NCBI GenBank assembly: GCA_963920665.1
Contig: OY987265.1
Location: forward strand, 25,301,001-25,365,000
Length of the DNA: 64,000 nucleotides
From: Straminergon stramineum
Taxonomy: Eukaryota > Streptophyta > Bryopsida > Hypnales > Calliergonaceae
Direction of reading: 5' to 3'
The notes under the pieces were generated by a model, which saw nothing but the letters and a program-made list of their open reading frames with translations, searched no databases and was not told where the DNA came from. Both the position numbers and the translations under genes were made by a program. Shown one piece after another: positions 1-12,600 of this stretch; the stretch's first letter is position 1, and each line of letters opens with the position of its first letter.

Positions 1-3000
1 ACACCCTCCTTAGGAAACGATACTCGTCTCCTGAGGATATCGAAGACTACCCGCTTCCTCTTGTCTTCTGGACCAACACAGAGAGGAGCCAGCACTGCAA
101 AGAACATGCCAACGTCGACTCTGCCTGACCCACTTCGGTCTAGAACAGACAAGATGCGCTCGTTTATAGCTCTTACAGCACTCTGCAGGCAAAATACACC
201 CACAATAACTGCTTAACCAACATAGCACTAACAGGCTGCAGAGTCCTGAAATATGCAGGACCTTGGAATGTACAGACAAGAACAATGACGACACAGATTG
301 ACAGAATTGATAACCCACCAAAAAGTGCGCTACCTTGCATCAAGTGAAGTACATAAAGTCAACAACTATACCAGGGTAGGATGAGCAAACCTGAAAGGTT
401 TCTGGATTGAGGTTTTGGATGAGACGAGGTAAAATTTTCTCCAGCTCCGCCTTGCGAACCACTTTTTCATTTTGAGAGGGTGGGGCACCAGTTTTTTCTA
501 CAGGGAGATACCCACTCTTATCTATCTCCGCTGATAATGTATTTATGTCACAAGTGTTGAGTCTTGTGTGTTTCTGAAATTTGCGGATGCCGAGTGCGCA
601 ACCCAAATACTCTCGTGGTGTTGTGTTATTGTTTGCCTGCCTGAATCGGGTCCTATCCACCTGAATAAAGCTCGGATCTGAGGGTGCGAAGGGCCAAAAC
701 AAATAAATCAGTGATATTTTTCACAGAACTTAATCATGCATTTGAACCGCAATAGATCAAGAGGCAAAGCTAGAACACGAATCGTAAGCCTGACGTATGC
801 ATCCAACGAGGAAACGCAGCCAGGATGTTATAAGCCACGACGTGAACTTTTCAACTGAATGTAACTGACCCACGCATATTGAAAATGCAGGATTGAGAAT
901 TTGTTGAGCCGCTTGGAACAACTTGACAGCTCTGCTACAAAACCTAGTTTTTAATACCTGACAACATCAGCTATGAAGGGAATGCATACCATGTGTAAGG
1001 GTGCGCCGACCAGTGGCGCTCTGCTCAGCACTTGCTACCACTGCGTTTAGATTCTTTGGCCGTTTCTCACTCTGCTTCAAGTGCTTGACAGCATCATAGA
1101 TATCCAAGCGATTAGTCATTCTGAAAGCCTCCTTAAACGCCTTCTTAGCCTCCTCTTGCTCTCCATCTCCCAACAAGCAGACTGCGCGGTTCAACTGCGC
1201 TCTCCAGTCACGGGGCCTTAGCTGAAGCACCTTTGCATACTTTTCAGCAGCCCTTTTGTACCTGCATCAAGTAGTCCGAACGAGTTCAGAAAACAGTGTC
1301 ACAATGACAGCTTCTCACTATGAACCTAAAGCAGCCTGCTGATTGCATTTCCAGGTTGTGCTCAGAGTTCTAACCTTTCAGAATCTTTCCACAATCCACC
1401 CAGGTTGTAGAGTGCATCCACATGGTTGGGATTCAAATCAATGGCCTTTTGGTATTCTGAAATGGCCAATTCATCTTCGTGTACAGCATGTAGAGCTGAA
1501 CCAAGGTCACAATGAGCATCTGGATAATTTGGTTCTAACACCAATGCTTCTTCAAGACATTTTTGAGCTGCTCGGTATTCACCCAATCCAAACAGGGCAC
1601 TTCCCAACAGTTTCAACGCACGATAGTGACGAGGGTTAAGTATAGCTGCCTCTCGATAATGATCACATGCACACATCAGCATACCCTCCCCCTCGAGGGC
1701 AATTCCGAGGTTGACATGAACCTGGCAAGGCACAGATGGCATCATTGAGAAAAATTACAGGATATCCACAATTCCACTAAACCTCAGCAAGGGAAGATAA
1801 AGATGAAACTTGACATTTAACAGTATCATTATCAACAACTTTCAGAAGCCGGGGAGGAATAAACTACTCAAGTTACTGATCGCCACTTACTAAATCAGAA
1901 AATAAAACATATTGCTATGATAATACAGAACTGTCTAATCTGCTTGCGCATTAGAGGAGAGTGCGACCTCCGCGCAGAAAGATGGCAGGCCAGAAGAATA
2001 TTTCCTTACCTGTGGAAGAATACCCTCCCACTGCTGAGCATTCTCTTCTCCTGCCTCAAGTGCCTTCTGATACGATATCCAGGCGTCCTTGTACTGACCA
2101 AGAGAATAAAGTGCATTGCCCACTAAGAAATGAGACCGCACATCCTGTGGCTTCAGCAGAACTGCCAATCTAAAGCTGATTAGAGCTTCTTCGTGCCAAC
2201 GACGTTCAAATAAACTTTTCCCCATGGCCATGTGACGATCGAATGCCTCATCTGGAGTATGCGCTTTCCCCGCTTTCTCACGCAAATCCGTAAGTTCCTT
2301 TTTAAAAACGCCATACTCTGCCCCCAACGCACCCTCCCCACGTGGCCCCCTAGCCCCTTCACCTTGCTCCGTGCTGTCTTCCCAGTTCGTTGAATCCACA
2401 CCATTCAATCCAGCCCCCTTCTTGTCCTCTCGCTGCTTTCGCTTACCCTCGATTTTCGTGTCTTGATTCTTCAGCGTTGTCTCCAATTCCTCTAAAAACT
2501 GAAAGGTATTCTCAAATTCGATTCCATTGTTTGGAGCCTTGGCCCATTCAGGAATCCTGGATATCCTCCTGTTCCCCGGGCCCGTACTTTCATTTGCAAT
2601 CGATGACGGGGGTTTCGCCACCGATGCAGAAGGCTCAACGGTAGGTGACGCCTTAGGCCGAGGACTAGTTTCAGCAATAGGAGTTTCTGCAGGCAATGTA
2701 GGTGATTCTTCCACGGCTGGCTTAACAGGTGATTGTAACTGCAATCCTAGGGCATCGAAATCCCTGTCCACATCACCAGCTCCATCATCATAAGTTCGTA
2801 ACAAGCCCTCAAAGCTCAAACCTTTGACCCCATCAATAAATTCGCCATAAGTTCTGAACACTTCGTCAAGAATGGCCTCGATCTGCTCTTTACTGAACTT
2901 GACCCGGGGATTGACAGCAATGACCAAGTGCGCCATTTCGTTCCTGTTAAGGTGGCCATCTTCATTTAGGTCGAATTGGTTGAAAATGCCTCGAACTTTT

Positions 3001-3035
3001 AAAGACCTGACACTTGTCTCCTGACCGTTTTCCAT
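1..3035 (-). CDS. EF-hand/TPR calcium-binding protein, 5' part (3' end outside window)
   Basis: Five exons join in frame through GT-AG introns: 2010-3035, 1375-1721, 990-1261, 391-677, and 182 down to the window edge, giving 704 codons plus two bases. The ATG is at 3033-3035. Residues 22-33 form a canonical EF-hand loop (D22, N24, D26, G27, E33). A Pro/Ser/Thr-rich linker and a charged segment follow to about residue 250. Tandem TPR units then fill the end of exon 1 and exons 2-3, with typical A/G/Y/P spacing such as LGEYRAAQKCLEEAL and YQKAIDLNPNHVDALYNLG. Exons 4-5 read into a C-terminal region with a second EF-hand-like stretch (LDRSGSGRVDVGMFF). This order matches the plant calcium-binding tetratricopeptide family (Arabidopsis At1g05150/At2g32450 type, about 800 aa), so roughly 100 residues should lie beyond base 1. 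TPRs suggest a protein-binding scaffold sensitive to calcium; the molecular role is not established. No lesion was seen. Confidence 0.95.
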
Positions 3036-4777
3036 CCTTAATTTTGCCTCTGTATCAACTACTAGTGATGCGTACGAGAAGAAATGGAGTGGCGTTTGCG
3101 TGCTTCAAGGACCAAATCCAAAGTTGTATCCGGTATTAACCAGAAATTCTTTCAGAGAGGCTAAAGGGTCACTTGTTTGAAAAGTCAGAAATAGAAATTT
3201 CATCAACAAACGCTTAGAAAAATGATCATCCTGTGCACGTCCGTAGCTGTGGCCTCGTGATTGCACCCAATTAATCCTGCGCACACATACATAAGACTAT
3301 AAATACATATGAATCATACATGCCGGAAAATCTCTAAATTGCTGCTGCGCGATTCCAGAAGGTAAGTTAATGTGCCAATGAAAGCAATCATAGATAACAA
3401 GCCATTTGATTAACATACAGGGAAAACAAACTCCGACAGGTCAAAATTGGAAATCCAACGTTCCACAACAGTTTAAAAACAATCGTAAGAACGGTCGCCT
3501 CCCACGCGAAATGATCGGACATTGACCCGAACAGCATGCAGGGCCTGAATAACCTTGCACGTGAAGTCTGACAATGAAATCTGACTCGCAGTGCATTGAT
3601 TACTACAGTAAAGGATTGCCTACGGTGTAAATTTTCGATAATTTGACAAGGACACAAGCACTATGAAATGAGAAAAGGAGACTTAACGACGTTAAATGAA
3701 TATGACAAGTGCAAAGACAAGTATATCTGGTGACGACTAAGACACCTTATGTGGAGCAAGTAGTTCTAAAATAACCAAGACAAGAATAGTTGTCATCTAC
3801 AAATACTCAAACAATAAAAAGGGACACGGCTGGACAAGCAAAACCGACCTGAATCCGCTACAAAAAGAGCTTCAGTTCCGTACCCCGTTGATAAATTAAA
3901 CAAGCCTAAAAGAAGGGACAAACTAACACTCACAATCACTCATGCGTTGTTACATAAACCAAACTTGGATCCTCTCCAGTCCTACTAAACGGTCCAGAAC
4001 ATGCGGGAACTAAAACACGCGCTGCAGCAAGCGAGCTCTAAATCTTCCAGTTCAGCTGCTCATCGTAACAAAAACTCTACAGAAAACCTCGTCAATACAT
4101 GTTACTCAAGGGCCGTTGTAGTGACAAAATGTCCCGAGATAAATTCCTTCCACGCTGAGTAACCTACTCGTCACCTCCGCACGAGCAGCATGCTGCCGAT
4201 ATCTCGACGCACAGTGAAAAACAGAGCTTACGACCGGGTCACTCGCGCATCCAAAACGTGTCGAATAGTAGCACACTGACGAGCAATGCAAACAACCACC
4301 TCTCTCAGTCACGTCCAACACTGACACGGTCTCGCGAATGCAACCTCCTCCTGCATTCGCAAGTGAACACAACGGCATTCTTCCCCCTCCAAATGCCACT
4401 GGAAGCAAGCGAGCAGAAGAGCGAGCTCACTCCACCACTAACCCTGCACAAGGGGAAGGTACTCTACAAGAGGAACGTCACGAAACGGAAACAGACACAC
4501 ACTCACAGACGACACAGATCAATCGCCATATCTCTCACTCCAAGCTCAGCCCCAAACGAAATAAGCTTTTCGCTCATCCCGCAACCAAAAACGGTCACAA
4601 AACGTCCAGAAATGACAGAATCGCTCACCGGAGTCCGAAAATCGTAAGCTCGCGCACGCAAATCGAGACGAAATGCGCAGGACGGGGCGAACTCCGACAG
4701 CAAAACCCAGAGAATGGAAGGGAAAGCCCTATACACTAAGTTACAGAGCCTGCTGCGCGCACAAGGACCCTTTCTCA
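3036..4777 (-). promoter_or_regulatory. Upstream/5' UTR region of the EF-hand/TPR gene (boundaries not set)
   Basis: This 1.7-kb stretch lies directly upstream of the start codon at 3035 and is richer in G+C than the intergenic DNA further right. It holds only short, overlapping, low-complexity reading frames on both strands, none resembling a known protein. A transcribed leader, possibly with an intron, plus promoter is the simplest reading. No TATA box or start site could be assigned. Confidence 0.35.
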
Positions 4778-5115
4778 CGATTAGTTGCCTTGCCAGCTCA
4801 CTAATCACAACTCTAACCTTGTTTAAATCCGGTTCTGACCATGATTAGGCTTTTAACCCCTCACCCTTGATCGAGTGTGCGGTCAGCCAGCTGTGTCGGG
4901 CATGTAACCGGACACGCCGGGAACCATGTAGGCTGACTAACTGACCGATTCGAACGATTAGTTACTTGCCAGGACACTAATCACGCCCGTAACCTCCCAT
5001 GCAAACCGTAAACCTAGTTTCTCAGCTTGGCTATACTGAATGTCGAAAGCGTGCGGCCAGCTGTGTCGGCCAAATGACCGACTAAGCCGGTTGCGTACTG
5101 GGAACGAGCTCTTGA
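4778..5115. repeat. Diverged tandem duplication, unit about 175 bp
   Basis: Two related units lie head to tail, at about 4778-4925 and 4953-5110. Shared landmarks in the same order are CGATTAGTT, TTGCCAG..CACTAATCAC, a GTGCGG(T)CAGC / GTGCGGCCAGC block followed by CAGCTGTGTCGG, and a closing ACCG(G)AC..GCCGG. Between the landmarks the units have diverged. The block is GC-rich compared with the AT-rich DNA beginning near 5.2 kb and marks the edge of the gene-proximal region. Confidence 0.6.
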
Positions 5116-5170
5116 CACTTTGGGAACGTGTTGGATTACATGATTGTTCCCGGAGTACAGCCACAAATTC

Positions 5171-8100
5171 GTGCGGTGATGCAGTACGTCATGTAAAGCA
5201 ATTTCTTGCTTATATTTTTATTTTAAAATTTTTTTCTAGGATCTGGTATTGTGCTCTCATCCAAACTCCAGAAATATACTGAGAGCAAGTACAGTATGTA
5301 GTTTAGTAAGAGTAAAGTTTCACTAGTAAAATTTATTAAAAAGAATATAATGAAATAAAATTAATATATCTTTTCAAGTAGTGAATACATACTATACGTC
5401 GTTCTTAGTTAGGAAGTAGAGCAAGTTACCCATTGCTATTGGTCTAGAATTTCTTAATTCTTTAAAACTTGATCTTGAAGATATCCAAATATGAGACTTT
5501 CTTTTGGCTCTATTGGGTTAAGTTGAACTTTCTGCAAGAGGTAGGAAAAGGTCCAATGGAATCCAACAGAGAGTGAGGCTTCAGCTCTTGTAGGAAAGAG
5601 TGCAAGTATTATTAGTTTAAATCAATGAGTGCATCTCTAAGATAGGACGGACTGAGTTTGCTAATTTGAACGAACCTTTTTACTTTTTCGGTCGTCTTCC
5701 TTTTTGAACGTTGCAGTTGCAGTTCCGTTTTCCATTTCATTCCGTCCACTCAGTTGGGCAGAAAGCCCAGAAAAAAATATGAAATAATTCAAATTCCAGG
5801 GTGTCCCACCTGCTGCTGGCCAGGCCGCGCATTGCTAACTGAAATTGAAAAGTCATAAAATCGTTCGTCATTATAGCTTCTCCGTCAGTGCTAGCTTGTT
5901 ACAATAATTGGTGCAGGCCAGAGAGGTGTACACTAGATTAGATGGATGAATGTAGACTGCTCATGACTGAGTGACGGAGTTCATTCTGTGGTCTGCCTGT
6001 ACTACCTGGAAGGCAGTGCTCACATGGGATCTTATACGGGAGCTGAGCTGATGCGACCGAGGGAGGGACGGACCGAAGGACGGACGGAGGGACGGACGGA
6101 CGGACGGATGGATGGATGGATGATATTACAATCCAGATGGTAACCGCCGGCATCCGTCCGAAATCGTCCTTACATGCATATGAGCATGGTTTTGACTTTT
6201 GATTATTAAATTTTCTTAGCAATCAGAAGAAGATTTCAAATTCAATGAGTAATATATTTTTTGGATTTTGTATGAATGAACTATAAAATTTTCAATATGC
6301 TAATTCATTGATGTATTTTAAATCAACCATGGGTGCATGTTCAAAGGGTTACATTTTAGGCAAGAAAATTAAGATGATTTTGGTAACCTTATCAAAATTA
6401 GGTATATTTATTTTAGATTCGATCTTCTCTAATGACTTTGCCATAGGTGACAAATGGACTTCTAAATGTACTTTTACATGTAATAATTACTTCAAATGTG
6501 AAAGCAATCTAATTTGAAATGTACATAGTATGATGGATTGAAAGGATATTCAATGAATTCTAGAGTATTTGTTGTCATCTACTAATTTATATCATCACTA
6601 AAAATATTCATACAATTATGAATTTTTATGTGAGATTTAGTATTGGATTTCAAAAGATAAAATGAACAAAAGGATTTCATTAACTTTTTTGGATGATTTG
6701 TAATTTATTTTTTATATTGGCATTATTCAATTGTTATAGATTATATAATATTATTTTAAAGTATCTGAATACAAAGCTAAGTGAACATATGAAACTTTGA
6801 CAAGTTAATATTCCATTCAATGCAATAATCCTTGCACATTGAACATCAATAGCTTTGGCATATTTATAATTAATTAATTCTTGTATACTCAAATGTCATT
6901 GTGTAAATGTTGCTTGTAATAACATTGAATCATAATTGTAATTACATCCAAATTGAAGTTAGACCATAATTTTGATATACATTATTACTAAACTAGTTTG
7001 ACTTTTTTCATGCATATTCAAAGAATAAAAGGAAGCACTTTATTCTTTTTTGGTGCTCGCAAAAATAAAAAATTTGTTTGTTCAATCCCTTGTCTTGCAA
7101 TCCACGTGACTAAGGAAGATAGCACAAGAGTAAAGTTATCTTTTGAGAAATGTAGATTCTACATTCTTGCCTCATAAATGTTAGCTATGACTTTTTAATT
7201 TGTAGATAAAGGTTGAGAATTAAAATAAGTTTATGAAGGGTCCAGGTAGGCTTGGCAATGAAATAAAAAAATCCAAGTAAACCAATTACTACCATTGATA
7301 TTAGGACTTGGGGCATGGGGCATTATCTCTCTCCTCTTCCTTGCTCTTTTGAGATAGTAAGTTTTTATTGCATTTGTTGTATTTGCTATAATTGTTCCCA
7401 CCTTACACTGCTCAAGAAACAAGAGAGGTGAGTGCAAAGATTGTATGCACTTGTTGACTTGCATGAAGTGTTGAATATTGTTTCTTTTAGGATTTAGATG
7501 ATTGCAAGAACATTTGTATTATTTTGTGTCACACTTTGTGTGTTGATTTGTTTTTTGGCCATAACTTTTGCAATTGTAGGTAAAGTACTCATGACTATTA
7601 TACACCTTGGCTAATCTTTTTTTCATTCTTGAAAAATATTTTATTGTCCAAAAAGAACCCCAATTTTTGTCACACTTGCCAATTTGGGGGTTTTCGTACT
7701 TTTTTATCCTAGAAAAACAAATTTGAAACTAAAATTTAGAGGGAAATGATCGTTTAGTAAACTAGAAGCTAATGTTAAAGGAATTCTAAAAATAATTAAT
7801 TGTATATTGTATGAAGGTCCACAAAGTAAGCTTCTTTCTACTTGCATTTTGAAACATATAAAATATTTTTTTGGTGTTTCTTTTGATGAATGACCATCTC
7901 TATAGAGTTGTTACAAATGGCGAATTTTTATGTTTTTTTTTAAATCCTATTTTTTTGCAAATCAAAACATCCAAGTATCTATTTCCTTGAGATTTTGCAC
8001 TTTTTCAATTCTCTTATTCAAATATTTTTTCTATGCTTTATCTTCTAAGGTTACAATCTCATTAAAGGTATATACATTGGCCATATTTGAATTTATTTTA

Positions 8101-10474
8101 TTTAATTTTAGAATACTCCAAAAAATTAAGCATGAGTTTTGTGAAAATGCAACAAAATCAATAGGTGTTTCTTGTAGTCACCTATTTGTAAAGATCAAAG
8201 TTTGTTAATTCTTGGTTTGGTGTGGAAACTTGCTTATAGCAGAGAAACTTTTCTTCTTATAATCATCAAGACTTTCAAAATTGAGATGTAAATATATGTA
8301 TTAGGTATGGCTTGAGAACAAGCAATATTTGGAGCACCACTCTTGCTTCCAAGCCTTGTCTTGCTTACTTAAGAAGATTAACTAATGCACACATTTTAAA
8401 CATGTTGTTTTCATTCCAACATATTAATAATGATCATCTATGCATGATGTATTTGATAGAAAATTATGCATTTTTCAAGGAGATGTATTTACTTCGCCTC
8501 CCATATTTTGTAAAGAATAGGGCAATTTGTATATGGTTTGTCTACAATGTTATAAACTACTAGTATTGATGTTGGATACTTTGGCTTTGAAATTGAAGAT
8601 GTTTGGAGTAGCAAACATTGCAAGTTTTTATAAGTATGCATGTGGAACCTTTGGAAGCTAGGGGTTCTATGTAGCACACAATTTAAATATGAAATCATTC
8701 CCAAAACAAACTCTCTAAGTACGCCAACTACTTAGCCAATAGTTGGAGTTACTTCTCACATAGAATGTACAAATTGAGGATTGACTAATTTTTGTTATCC
8801 TTCAACTATACCAAAATGAACAAGGTACCCATTCCCAACTTTGCTTTTTAAACCAATCTTATATATATAGTGTAGGTTATAGCTACTCTTACTTTGAGTT
8901 CACTTAATAGATAGAATAAGGACAAAACCTTGAGAGGAACCTTGGGGCTTTTATCAAAAATGATGAAGATTAGCTCATTTTAGGGGGTTTGCCATTATCT
9001 TTGATTTCGAAGATGGGTCCCTAGCTTGTTCACAAAGAGTGAGTGTTATTGAGCTCATTGGCTCTATCATGCATGTAGAATTACCTCTCAATCTTCCTTC
9101 TTACAAAGATATGTAGTCTAACAATTATTGGCACTCAAAACTCTCAAACTAGAGTTTTTTTCATAAGGTTTTCATGACGTTTGTAACTTAAATGAGGTTC
9201 TTGCAATTTCAATGCTCACTATATTGTAATTGTGTAAGTAGTAGTGTTTAGAGAGATGGTGACAATGAATGACTAAGCTAGTGGTGCATAACAATAAACA
9301 TATCTTACAACATGGCTCTTGCTAGAGAAGAGTTTAAAGACTCTTATAGAAGGTGACATTGCACTTCAACATGAAGTCCCAGCTGCAAAACATCATCAAT
9401 TATCTTACAATGGTTTTATAGTGGTTCTGTACATTGCTTTAAATTCAAGGTCTATTGCAAATCTTGGCAAAAATGTTGCAAATTTGTTACAAAGGTCTTG
9501 GGCATAAATCCAATGCATATCGACATTTAATCTTGATGTAGCCACTAAGTGTCCAATGGATAACAAAGAATTATTCCACGTAAAACATAAGTGCAAATGT
9601 TCATCGTTGAAATTTTGTGCAAAAAGGGAGACCTTGCATGATAGTGTGACCTCCAATGAGTGCATTTTTTTGAAGTAGATGATTCACATTATATTGTAAA
9701 GGATGATTTTTGGTGTGACTAGCCTATCTCATAGGGTTAAATTATTACAAAACCTACTACAATTACATCAATTACATTGCATATTATTGTACTAATTAAA
9801 CCATTGCAAAAAATTTAATAATTTTTTTGGTGGTCTTTGCATAACCATTGCAATCTCATCCTTCTTTACTAGTGTCATCAATTCTATTTTTCCATAGCAG
9901 TTGCTTGTTCTACTAGCATGTCTACTAGTGCCTAAAATTGCCTACCTATGTTACTAGCTCTTTATGGGATGGACCATGAATATGGTAGAGAATAATATTG
10001 CCTTAGTTTAAGCTATTGAAGTCAAGTGCCAATTCATTCATCGAGTTTGCCATAATTCTTTACTCATCATTTTTAGAGGAAAACAATTGAAGCGAATTTG
10101 GTTACCCAACAATCCATTTCCATGTCAATCTTTCACCAAGTTTAGAGAAGGTAGGTCCTCAAATTGTGACTCTCCTTGTGAAAACTCTACTTGCATATTA
10201 CAAGTGCCACACTCTCTTGACATCAATGTTTCTCAAGCAATGTTGTTCAAAGAGGAAGTTCAAATACACTACTATGTTCCAATGACATCATACAACCTCT
10301 TATTTTTCCATTCCATAGTTAGTGGCTATAGACATTACTTAAGGAAGTCATAGTTATACTCAACTTGTTTGTTCAAAGGCTAAGTAATTAAGTTTTTATT
10401 GGAAGAGACAAGTTGCTATTGGAAATATGGATTGCTCAATTGGGGATCAAGAGCCTAATGTTTCATTATTTTCA
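5171..10474. other. AT-rich intergenic DNA, no gene seen
   Basis: Only short open frames without recognisable domains occur here, on both strands. Apart from the tetranucleotide run near 6.1 kb I found no clear inverted-repeat element, long ORF or RNA gene. Old decayed repeats are likely but were not delimited. Confidence 0.5.
6058..6123. repeat. (GGAC)n / (GGAT)n microsatellite
   Basis: Imperfect tetranucleotide repeats of GGAC/GGAG pass into GGAT repeats. It lies in AT-rich intergenic sequence and has no coding context. Confidence 0.85.
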
Positions 10475-10794
10475 AAGGTAAGAGGCCCCCAAAGCACCCA
10501 TTTAAGAGCTAAAAATTGATTTGGGGAGGTTACACTTTTTTAGTAAATTTTTTAGTAAATTTTCTTTGAAAGACAAATGGAATTGGGATCTAACCCAAGT
10601 TGTTTCATATTTTTTTGGAGCTTCATGGAATTAGTTATGAATTTCTGAATTTGAAACATAATGGTCACTAAAATTGTCCACCTCCTGAAATGTACACTCT
10701 TTGCACATTGCTAACTGTGCAATGAGAAAGCAAATTGTACCTTTGCGATAGAGGATGCTTTTATATCCTGAGTGCTTTGTGGACCTCCTACCTT
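10475..10794. mobile_element. MITE with AAGGTA(G/A)GAGG termini
   Basis: The left end AAGGTAAGAGGCCCCCAAAG is inverted at the right end, whose reverse complement is AAGGTAGGAGGTCCACAAAG. The element is about 320 bp and non-coding. A diverged relative lies at about 40190-40601, sharing internal sequence around a GGAATTA.TTATGAATTT motif. A clean target duplication was not seen. The termini resemble the TA-flanked AGG(T/G)AG family found between 36 and 48 kb. Confidence 0.55.
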
Positions 10795-11555
10795 GTGTCA
10801 TTCAAAATTGCCACTTAGTCTTCTGCTCCAAATCCTCCAATAACTTAACCTTGCCATTGACGATTCTGGCACAAGACACTGCCACAATGCACCAAACTCC
10901 TGACCAGCACAATTTCAGTACATGAATCAAAATGCCTGGAGGAGAGATTGCCTCACTACTCCGGCCTTGAAGTGATTGTAAGTTAACTCATCACGCACAC
11001 TCACTCAATCTGCAAGCACGTGGTCAAGTCAGATTGAAAGCTTTTTTCGTTGGCAACCCTTGTCGAAACCAGAGGAATCTTTTGACAAGAAATTGCAATG
11101 AAACCTCAAAGAAAAGATCTTGATCGAGAAGGTGGAGTGTCCTCGAAGAGCCAGGACTTCTAATCATGCACTGATCCCGATTTTCACAGGCTGGGTTGCA
11201 CACCTGGAAACAATCCTAGCTAGCCTTTTCCAATGAATTTTTCTTGAAAGAGTAGAAGTTGCATCATTCTAAGTTAGCTGTGATGCGGTCTTACTAAGAT
11301 GCCATCAGAATTCCTACTTTGATAATTTGCTTGTGAATTGGGTGAGGAGAGTGGCCTATTGAATTCTGGAGGGACATACCAGAAACTCAAATCTCAAATA
11401 CTGTCGAAAAAATTATTCAGCACAAAAATTAGAATTCTCTTCCATTTTTTAGGTTTTTGGAGAAGTATCCATCTACAATAAATTTTTTTGAAAGAAACCA
11501 AGATCCTGAGTATGCTCAAATACAGTACTAAGAGAATTTAGAAAAGCCTTTATAA
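10795..11555. other. Intergenic, no gene seen
   Basis: Mixed-composition DNA downstream (3' side) of the small secreted-protein gene. No domain-bearing ORF or clear repeat boundary was identified. Confidence 0.4.
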
Positions 11556-11900
11556 TCAACGAAATTCACTCCCTGCCAGAGTCATGCTCGACACACCAAA
11601 TCTAATGGTTTTCACGAATTTACTGCCTCTGGGAAATCTATATTTTTTCCACAAATCTACCACTCCGAACGAGTCTACCCGTTGGCTCAAAGTTACTGCA
11701 TCTTCTTCCCCCCTGAAGACCGATCCCGCAGACGTTGTATTCTCGCAAGCCCATTCGGCGCAATCCCAAGTGGCGGTCGTAAGATTTTCGCATTTGTTCG
11801 AGTCTTGACTTGCACACAGATCACGGCACTCATGACAGAACACCGTCGTCGAACCAAAATCTTGAGAAATTCTGGAGGAATTTCGACATTCAGGGTCGAG
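11556..11900 (-). pseudogene. Cys-rich reading frame, possible frameshifted tail of the secreted protein
   Basis: Directly after the stop of the secreted-protein ORF, an adjacent minus-strand frame stays open to a stop at 11556-11558. It encodes about 110 residues with protein-like character: two CxxC-type clusters (FCHECRDLC, WDCAEWAC), further Cys, and two N-glycosylation sequons (NLT, NTT). The frame is already open upstream as far as 12065, so a single-base shift near 11890-11910 would fuse it to the 156-aa protein, giving about 265 aa. No usable GT-AG intron was found that would do the same. It may instead be ordinary 3' UTR that happens to be open. Confidence 0.3.
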
Positions 11901-12360
11901 GGGCAGGCCAGAAGTAGAGACATGGCGTGAGCTTGGTGCCATTGACATAGTGTCGATTGAGGTCGAAGCACGCATCCCAGATGTTCCATTCGTATGTGAG
12001 CACGGCAGAGTCGACATTCGGCCCCATGCCTGCCCATGGATCCATGGCCACCAAGTAATTTCCATCCGAGGTCGTGTTGTAGAAGTAGCACGTCATCTCC
12101 GCGTACACGTTGTAATGCAAGTCCGGCGTCACGGTGAATGTCAGTCGCCGGAACGGCATGATGGATCTCTCCGGAGTGCGACCTCCCGTGATCTCGTTCA
12201 TGCAGAAGAGCGTCACATTCGACTGGGATTCGCGGTAATTGTTGAACTCCATGAAGATCGGAACGTTAAATTTGACCCCGAGAAGTTGTTGCATGTTCGC
12301 GGCGGCTATGGCGAGCGCCAGGAGCGTTATCACTGCTTGCCTACTTCCTGCGCCTTCCAT
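11890..12360 (-). CDS. Small secreted glycoprotein, 156 aa, unknown family
   Basis: Uninterrupted single-exon ORF starting at ATG 12358-12360. Residues about 8-22 form a hydrophobic signal peptide (VITLLALAIAAAN) with likely cleavage around residues 22-29. The mature part of about 130 residues has four Cys (53, 91, 131, 147), enough for two disulphides, and three N-glycosylation sequons (N48, N95, N140), so export through the secretory pathway is likely. The pattern of Asn, hydrophobic strand, Cys, Arg-Phe-Thr-Phe and a second Cys-Tyr-Phe strand faintly recalls the plant S1/self-incompatibility-like fold, but key positions do not match convincingly, so no family is assigned. A TATA-like run lies about 175 bp upstream. 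An open Cys-rich frame follows the stop and may be a lost C-terminal part. Confidence 0.7.
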   Translation of the reverse strand: MEGAGSRQAVITLLALAIAAANMQQLLGVKFNVPIFMEFNNYRESQSNVTLFCMNEITGGRTPERSIMPFRRLTFTVTPDLHYNVYAEMTCYFYNTTSDGNYLVAMDPWAGMGPNVDSAVLTYEWNIWDACFDLNRHYVNGTKLTPCLYFWPAPRP

Positions 12361-12535
12361 TTAGAGAGCTGAATTTGATAGTCGACGTGGTTTGTGGATG
12401 TAATTACAACGCTATCTTTGGGAGAGCAAATCCTAACGATTTTATCATCTTAGGGTTTCGAGGAATGGCTATGGCCAGGGTTGAGTTCCGAGATTGCGAA
12501 GATTTGGCGGAATGGGGAGACAGGCAGGGAATATG

Positions 12536-12546
12536 TATATATATAA
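12536..12546 (-). promoter_or_regulatory. TATA-like box upstream of the secreted-protein gene
   Basis: The run TATATATATAA lies 176 bp upstream of the ATG at 12360 and is nearly palindromic, so it also reads as TATA on the minus strand. Position and composition fit a plant core promoter with a 5' leader of about 140 nt. Assignment is by position only. Confidence 0.4.
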
Positions 12547-12584
12547 GAGGCATAGCGGATGTGTGTAGGTGGATGCACACTCAC

Positions 12585-12600
12585 GTGTGTGTGTGTGTGT
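12585..12600. repeat. (GT)8 microsatellite
   Basis: Perfect GT dinucleotide run just upstream of the TATA-like box, in the likely promoter of the secreted-protein gene. Confidence 0.9.

Noticed and set aside
4258..4739. Two overlapping plus-strand frames of about 130 codons upstream of the EF-hand/TPR gene
   Set aside because: Low-complexity, overlapping in different frames, no domain, and located where the minus-strand gene's leader and promoter are expected.
11890..12360. Assignment of the secreted protein to the S1/self-incompatibility-like family
   Set aside because: Only the rough strand and Cys layout is similar; diagnostic positions are not convincingly present, so it is mentioned only as a weak alternative.
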